DNA of 13,144 bases from Goniomonas avonlea (Eukaryota > Cryptophyceae > Goniomonadida > Goniomonadaceae). Made by a program: the position numbers and the translations under genes. The first letter of the stretch is position 1. Each line of letters starts with the position of its first letter. Below the pieces are notes generated by a model. The model made no database searches. It saw only the letters and a program-made list of their open reading frames with translations, and was not told the origin of the DNA. Shown one piece after another: positions 8,170-13,144 of the stretch. The stretch covers positions 1 to 13,144 of the forward strand of contig QUTJ01031583.1 of the NCBI GenBank assembly GCA_003573635.1. Direction: 5' to 3'.

Positions 8170-11100
8170 CACATCGTCGGCCTCGGCCTCAATGTCAGCC
8201 TCCTCAGCATCGTCGGAGTCGTCGTTGTCCTGGTCCTCCTCCTCCTCGGAGTCGTCCTCGGGGGCGTCCTGCGTCTGCATTTCCATTAGCTTTATTCACG
8301 GCGACACAGCAGCATCTCTCGAGAGAGAGAGGGAGACAGAGAGGACAGGGGCATGGCACAGGGCAGGAAGCGGGCGGGATCACACACACAGGGGCGCGAC
8401 CAGGCAGACAGGGCTCACCTCCTCGAGGTCCAGAGGTCCCATCTCGAGGTCGGCGGTGGTCTCCTCCTCCTCCTCCTCCTTGTACGAGCGGGTGCAGCGA
8501 GCCTTGCAAGCAATCTTGCGCTGAAGATGACAAAATGAGCCTCACAGCAACCCACGACTTTGCGAGACAAAACAGAGGTGTTCCGACGCTCAAGACCCAC
8601 GACTTTGCGAAACAAAAAAAGTGTTCGGACGCTCAAGACCTCGCGTGCGAAAGGTTGACACGACATGGCATCAGACTTTTCGACTCATGGTGATGATAAA
8701 TCGGCCACCGGATTCTGTACAGAACACACCAGTATGCTGAACCGGAGATATGACCCTACATGGATAAGGCAACAGGCCTGGAGAAGGAAGCGTTACCTTG
8801 TCGTAGCAGGGCTCGGCGCAGGCATTGCGCGTGACACGGCGGGCGAAGGAGCGGGAGCAGCTGTTGGTGCAGCACTTCTTGAAGCAGGCCTTGGTGGACT
8901 GCAGTCGCAAGTCAGTCAGGAGCAAGACAGAGGAACATGCGAAAGAGAGCAAGGGGATTGACGAAGATGTGCTGGGCATCTAGCGCAGGGGGATTGACGA
9001 AGATGTGCTGGGTATCTGGGTCTCAACGAGAGAGCAAGGGGATTGAAGGTGTGCCGGGCATCTGGGTCTCAAGGAACACTCTTTGCAAGCTGAGGCCGCC
9101 CTGTACTTTGACAGACACCACCTTCGGCACTTGTGATGGCATGGGAGACACCCGACGGGGCTCCAGCGAAGACACAGCGCCTGTCCTCTAGACACACACA
9201 GCTTGGGCACAAACACAGAGACAGGCACGCACCGTCTTGCACTTCTGGAGGGCCTCCTTGAGGGGCTTGACGCAGGCGATGTAAGCCTTCGCCTTCTTGT
9301 TGGCGCAGTCCTTGCGCTCCACAGCGCGGTCGGCGTTGCACTTCTTGCGCTCAGCCTTGGCCTTGGCGCTGTGCCAACGATCACTCACTGTCTCCCTCTT
9401 CCTCTCTCACTGTCTCCTCTCCCTCTCCCCTCCTATCCCACTTCCGCTCGTCCCCCCTTCCCCCCTTCGGCAACACTTCACGCGATAGCTCGACCATGTC
9501 GAGGAAAATCCATGCCAATGAGTGCTTCGATCCGGCTACACGAGACCCGCAGTCTGAAAGCACGGCCCACGTTACACTGGTGCCACTCAATTCTTGAGCG
9601 ATCATGACGCCTGGGTCGCATGCTGTTTAACTAACCCACTCACCGGCAGGTGTTGCGGGTGTTGGACAGAGCCATGCGGCAGGTGACCACAAGGGAGGTG
9701 TACACCTTCTTGCACTCGTTCTTGGCCTGCCAGATGCAAATTAAACGGGCACGGGGGGAGCAGTCGCACGACGCACCTTCACGTCCTTGGCCATGCAGCG
9801 GCACTCACGGTAGCGCTGGGCGGGGCCCTTGGCGCACTCGGTGTAAGTCTTGCTGCCGAGCCTACATGCCATGTGTGAGCCAAGCAAACGGAAGCCTTCA
9901 TAAACAGGAGACTCACTTGTGGCAGGCACCGTTCTTGGCAGAGGCTTCGGCGTGGCAATCCCTGTGAGTCTTGGTGCTGGCGCTGACGCAGGCACGGGCA
10001 GCCTGCAAGCATGTGAGATGGCGCCCACGAGAGAAAAGGGCACGGAAAGCTCAGACTTGGATTTTGTAATCAGACAACGGGACTTTGTAATCAAGCGACA
10101 GAAACTTTGAGATCAGACAACCGGACGTCGACTTCAGACGACCGGACTTTGGTGTCAGACGACCGAGCCATCAAGCCTGCATCCGGCCACGTGGTGCATC
10201 TATCACGACCGGCTAATTCGTTGCATGCCCAGTATTAAACGAGACACCACCGTCCATGTTTTCTCAAACCAAGCGTCAAAGTTGGGTATGGTTGCGCACC
10301 TTCGAGGGCTTGCCGCGGCAGGCACGGTGGCTGCCACGAGCAGAGGTGACGCAGGCGCGGGTAGACACAGTGCAGGCAGAGCTGCAGGACTTCTTGTCCA
10401 TTTCTTGCTCATCCTGACCACGGATGAGGGCTACAAACGACAGCTCAATCACAACGGCACTCACCTCCTCCTGAATGGCGGACTCCTCGGTGTCCTCGTC
10501 CTCGGGCTCCTCGTCCTCCTCATCCTCCTCATTCTCATCAACCTGGACGTTCTCCTCGTCGTCCTCCTCGTCGTCCTCATCATCCTCAGACTCCTCAGAG
10601 TCTTCAGTCTCGTCCTCGTCCTTCTTGCCCTCATCCTTCTTGCCGGTCGCCTTGGATTTCTTGGAGGACTTCTTCTTGAACTTCTTGGACTTCTTGGACT
10701 TCTTGGCCTTGCCGGCACAACGAGACTCGCACCTAGTCCTGGCATCAATGCAGCACTGAGCACGGCAGGGGGTCTTCTTGGCGCAGCGCTTGGCGTTAGA
10801 CTCGCAGCGGGAGCTGCAGCAGGAAGTGTCACACTCCTTGTAGGCATCGCGGCACTTCTTGTTCGCGGCACGGCGAACCTTGCCACACTGGCTGGCCTTG
10901 GTGACCTTGTGGGTCTTCTTGCAGTCGTGCAGGGTCTTGGCAAGCTCCTGGACGCAGTCCTTGAAGGTCTTGGAACGGTGGCAAGAAGTGAAGGCCTTGC
11001 GGGCAGAGCCGCGGCAGGTGTTGGCAGACTTGTTGACAAGCTTCTCGCACTCCTTAGCAGCGGCGAAGTTCTTGCTACGGCAGGCACGCATGGTTTCGCC

Positions 11101-11301
11101 GCACTTATCGGCACAGCTGGATGCCCTGGCATCCTCCTCGCCTTCCTCGACCTCAAGTTCATCGGCAGGGGTCTCGTCACTGTCAGCGTCCAGCACATCC
11201 AAAAGGGCGGTCATATCTTCTGATTCAACCGTCACTGGCTCAGTGGCCATCACGGCAGCGAGGCCTAGCAGGCACAAAAACACAATGCTCAAGCGGTTCA
11301 T
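7794..11301 (-). CDS. Secreted C-x10-C repeat protein with acidic and lysine-rich tracts
   Basis: Minus-strand exons: 11301-10465, 10413-10300, 10002-9917, 9861-9777, 9726-9644, 9368-9233, 8898-8797, 8520-8419, 8274-8173, 7877-7794. It gives 576 aa, all in phase. Residues 1-19 are a signal peptide (cleavage likely after AVMA). An acidic linker is followed by Cys module 1 (63-195), a Lys-rich tract (199-227), a Glu/Asp tract (228-279), Cys module 2 (289-490) and an acidic tail. Module 2 opens C-x3-C-x6-C, runs through thirteen C-x10-C intervals with one C-R-C interruption, and closes C-x6-C-x3-CC-x3-C. Module 1 has the same opening and closing but fewer, less regular repeats. The spacing survives exon junctions 2/3, 3/4, 4/5 and 5/6, which supports the splicing. 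An 11-residue period suggests disulfide-stapled helices. Charge pattern and secretion suggest an extracellular, possibly cation-binding or matrix role (inference). I recognise no family. Small alternative exons may lie at 8095-8081 and 8017-7988. Confidence 0.85.
7979..8218. repeat. Tandem duplication of an exon/intron boundary, ~92-bp period
   Basis: A 55-nt block (GAGACTCACATCGTCGGCCT onward) occurs at 7979-8033 and again at 8164-8218. A shortened copy lies between them at about 8072-8096. The copies are 92-93 bp apart. Each contains the 3' end of exon 9 (encoding ADIEAEADD or EAEADD) and a GT donor, then GA- and GT-rich intron. A fourth, weaker copy may start near 7926. The copies at 8095-8081 and 8017-7988 could act as in-phase mini-exons of 15 and 30 nt. 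Confidence 0.85.
8128..8167. repeat. Dinucleotide microsatellite (GA)n
   Basis: About twenty GA units follow directly downstream (in the sense of the gene) of the exon 9 donor. Shorter GA and GT tracts mark the same position in the neighbouring duplicated units (7940-7981 and 8055-8076). Confidence 0.95.
8551..8640. repeat. Tandem repeat in intron 7, 2 x 45 bp
   Basis: CCCACGACTTTGCGA, then an A-rich stretch, GTGTTC and GACGCTCAAGA, occurs at 8551-8595 and at once again at 8596-8640 with few changes. It lies in intron 7 (8521-8796) of the cysteine-rich gene. Confidence 0.9.
8945..9073. repeat. Minisatellite in intron 6, about three copies
   Basis: Units built on GGGGATTGACGAAGATGTGC, then TGGG(C/T)ATCT and, in two copies, GGGTCTCAA, start near 8953, 8989 and 9039. 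Spacing is uneven (roughly 35-50 bp), and the third copy has lost part of the unit. All lie in the 334-nt intron 6 (8899-9232) of the cysteine-rich gene. Confidence 0.85.
9384..9470. repeat. Pyrimidine-rich low-complexity tract in intron 5
   Basis: CT-rich sequence includes two close copies of CTCTCACTGTCTCC, then runs of C and T. It lies in intron 5 (9369-9643) of the cysteine-rich gene. In the sense of the gene it is purine-rich (GA), so it is not a polypyrimidine tract for splicing. Confidence 0.8.
10051..10165. repeat. Minisatellite in intron 2, ~21-bp period, five to six copies
   Basis: Degenerate units on the pattern TCAGAC(A/G)ACCGGACTTTG start near 10051, 10070, 10091, 10113, 10134 and 10155, 19-22 bp apart. 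They lie in the 297-nt intron 2 (10003-10299) of the cysteine-rich gene. Confidence 0.85.
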
Positions 11302-11548
11302 TGCGAAGCTTGACCTTTTTTTCGTCTACTCGCCGCGTCACGGTCAAAGAGGGAACCAAGGAAACGTGGTGTCTCCGGATCACGTTGGACGAGGTGAACC
11401 GGAACGGCGGGGTGAAGCGTTGCACAATAAGCTACAAACGTCAATATCATACCAAAGTAGATATTATAAAAGTTGAATTCAATATATCACTTTCTATTGG
11501 TTTCTAATGCCTCGGCTCGGATAACTTCGGTCGGCGAAATTGGTCCTG
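11302..11548. promoter_or_regulatory. Divergent promoter region of the cysteine-rich and armadillo-like genes
   Basis: This is 247 bp between the two start codons. The right half is AT-rich and holds a TATA-like TATAAAA at 11465-11471 (+), about 80 bp before the plus-strand ATG, and ATTGG (inverted CCAAT) near 11495. No TATA box is evident for the minus-strand gene; an A-run (AAAAAAAGG) lies just upstream of its ATG. Confidence 0.5.
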
Positions 11549-13006
11549 ATGAGGTTTGGGGGGGACTGCGCTTTCGAGTTGGCATTGGGGGTGGTGTGGA
11601 AGCCGCTGATGGCGGCCAAGGAGCGACATGAGGCCGCGTTGGTGAACCAGCTACTTAATGTGGTCGCTGGCAAGCCCCCCCATGAGGACTCCGCTGAGCT
11701 CGCGCATGAGGAGAAGCTTCTGGACGACTTCATTCTCCACCATGGGCAGAGGTGTGGAACAACAGCAGTACACAATGACTCACATTTTTCACAGATACCA
11801 GTTCTCAGACTTGCCAGGCTTCATTACACTCTGTCAGGAGCTCTTGCAGCATCGGTGCGCTTGCTCTCCGTATTGCAGTGCCTTGACTCCGCTCGTAGAT
11901 TCGTTGGCGGCATTTGGGACACCCTGGCCACTGCGGACCACAGGCCTGTTTTGTTTTTTGTATTGATGCTCTCAATGTGTTGACATGGTCACTAGGCTGC
12001 GTATTCTTCAATGCATGCGTTTGCTCATGCGGGATCCACACCATCTGGCCAGTTTCCTGAAAGTCCACGGGAAGACCTGTGCAGTCGACGATGTGCTCGA
12101 GCTTTTTCAGCGTCTGTCCGAACTGATTTATGCGCGTGATCCCCCACCTCGCTGCCGGGAGTGCCTGGTCGAAGTGTCAAGTATCCCTCCCATCCCCAAC
12201 GTGCAAAGAACCGGTTTGACACTTTATCCTCAGGTATGGTGAGCAAGCTCTCGACCGATCCAAGAACCCGCGGTCACTTCGGTGTGAAGAGCCTTCGTGG
12301 CCTTGTTGTGCTCCTTTCGACCAACGACGCAAGTCTGCTGCAGTGTTCCCTTGCGTGCGTTGCTCTGAACCTTCGTATCTCCTGAGGCACAGTGGCGCCT
12401 GCGCCTGCCGCGCGCAGCTGGAAGACACCCTGGCGCATACACCTGGCGCACACCTAAACACCTGGCGCACACTTGGCGCACACCTAACCTGGCGCATACA
12501 CCTGTTGCCTCACCCCACCCCACATTCCGCCGTTCTGTGACACTTTTGTGTTTTTGAGCGCCCTAACCAGGTGTTTCCCAGATCCCTGGTCCATCTCGCC
12601 CACGTGCCTGTGTACAGAAAGCACATGCACCAGCTGCAGTGTATCGACGCGTTGCTTCGAATCCTGCAGGTGTGTGGTTTACGTTGCCCTTGTTGTCACC
12701 TTATCTGTGTAATTTTCCATTGCCGTGCCATCGCTGGCCGTGCCGCAGCTGGTTTCATCGGGACAGGGTGCGGTTGAGGTTTTTGTCTCCCTGACGTGGT
12801 GATATGGGATGCTGCTGTTGACTCGATCAACCTGTGAGACACCTGTGTGAGACTGGACACAGCCTTTGGAATGTGCGGGTGGGATGACACAACCCTGTGT
12901 GACACTGGTTATCTTGAGAACCCCTTCCTGACAAGCCAAGCAGGAGTATGATCTGTCGTTCAAGTCGCTGGTTGCTGCGCTGCTTGAACTGCTCTCCTTC
13001 GACGAG
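11549..13006 (+). CDS. Armadillo-like helical-repeat protein, 5' part (runs off window)
   Basis: Spliced model: 11549-11751, 11795-11959, 11996-12233, 12290-12354, 12582-12669, 12749-12778, 12944-13006, continuing beyond the edge; 284 codons here, all phases consistent. Met 11549 follows an in-frame stop. The protein is helical and leucine-rich. The armadillo flavour is clearest from exon 4 on: SLRGLVVLLSTNDASLLQCS, then SLVHLAHVP, QLQCIDALLRILQ, VSSGQGAV and FKSLVAALLELLSFDE. Such repeats usually form protein-binding solenoids; the partner is unknown. Exons 1-3 (HEEKLLDDFILHHGQ, CACSPYCSALTPLVDSLAAF, HLASFLKVHGKTCAVDDVLE) are less typical. Introns are 43, 36, 56, 227, 79 and 165 nt; the 36-nt intron 2 and the GAAG acceptor of intron 3 are the weakest calls. 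An inverted, broken copy of the 5' part lies at 6551-7153. A TATA-like box lies about 80 bp upstream. Confidence 0.7.
12424..12512. repeat. Short tandem repeat in intron 4 of the armadillo-like gene
   Basis: Repeated units resembling ACACCTGGCGCA, with spacing of 11-19 bp and small insertions (CTAA, AT), fill this part of the 227-nt intron (12355-12581). Confidence 0.85.
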
Positions 13007-13050
13007 GTGCGTCTGTGACCACGCGCCCACGCACCCACGGGGGGGGGGTT

Positions 13051-13144
13051 GTCGTGACCCTTCCCCTTGGCAATGCGGGTGGTGTCGTGACCCTTCCCCT
13101 TGGCAATGCGGGTGGTGTCGTGACCCTTCCCCTTGGCAATGCGG
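13051..13144. repeat. 33-bp minisatellite at the window edge
   Basis: The unit starting GTCGTGACCCTTCCCCTTGG begins at 13051, 13084 and 13117, exactly 33 bp apart with identical copies; the third runs off the edge. A G10 tract lies just before it (13039-13048). It lies in the intron that follows the GTGCGT donor at 13007. Confidence 0.95.

Noticed and set aside
7881-8693. 270-codon plus-strand frame with Ser, Arg and GA/GT runs
   Set aside because: It is low-complexity shadow of acidic exons 8 and 9 and of microsatellites. The minus strand has phased exons with good splice sites.
10225-11223. 332-codon plus-strand frame rich in Leu and Val, resembling a membrane protein
   Set aside because: It is antisense to the Glu/Asp/Lys/Cys-rich exon 1. 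GAG/GAC codons read backwards give CTC/GTC, which explains the false hydrophobicity.
6551-12269. The inverted arms as terminal repeats of a transposon
   Set aside because: The right arm continues smoothly into further exons of an armadillo-like gene, the arms contain that gene's introns, and no transposase or target-site duplication is visible between or beside them.
13051-13144. 33-bp repeats as a CRISPR array
   Set aside because: Copies are directly adjacent with no spacers, and the window is eukaryotic.

Overview
The window reads as nuclear DNA of a unicellular eukaryote. It holds intron-rich genes on both strands, and most introns are 36-56 nt with GT-AG ends (donors such as GTAAGT or GTGAGT). 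There is no bacterial-style operon or ribosome-binding-site layout. The protein families present (PDZ, ankyrin, PH, armadillo-like, phospholipid scramblase) fit a protist close to the animal/amoebozoan/apusozoan range, but I cannot place the species. One N at 1637 points to a draft assembly. All gene models below were spliced by hand, using reading phase, splice consensus and family motifs. No search or transcript data were available.

Layout from left to right. (1) About 320-505, +: last exon of a PDZ-domain gene that starts upstream, followed by non-coding DNA with two hairpins and a poly(A) signal near 1317. (2) 1908-3099, -: a complete seven-exon alpha/beta-hydrolase (hormone-sensitive-lipase-like esterase, 306 aa). 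(3) 3274-4402, +: an ankyrin-PH protein, divergent from the esterase across a 174-bp shared promoter. (4) 4906-6268, -: a complete seven-exon phospholipid scramblase (269 aa), convergent with the ankyrin-PH gene. (5) 6551-7153, -: a decayed, intron-containing copy of part of the gene in (7). (6) 7794-11301, -: a secreted cysteine-rich protein of about 576 aa. (7) 11549 to the right edge, +: an armadillo-like repeat gene, divergent from (6) and running off the window.

The most interesting gene is (6). After splicing, its second half becomes a run of cysteines spaced exactly C-x10-C thirteen times, and the spacing holds across four exon junctions. The first half has the same opening and closing cysteine grammar but lies in one intronless 837-nt exon. 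Each cysteine module is followed by an extreme acidic tract, and the first also by a lysine-rich tract. I recognise no named family for it.

Two genome-level patterns stand out. First, the fragment in (5) and the start of gene (7) form arms of an inverted duplication that brackets the cysteine-rich gene. Second, introns here are either about 36-56 nt or much longer, and most long ones contain their own private tandem repeat or low-complexity tract.
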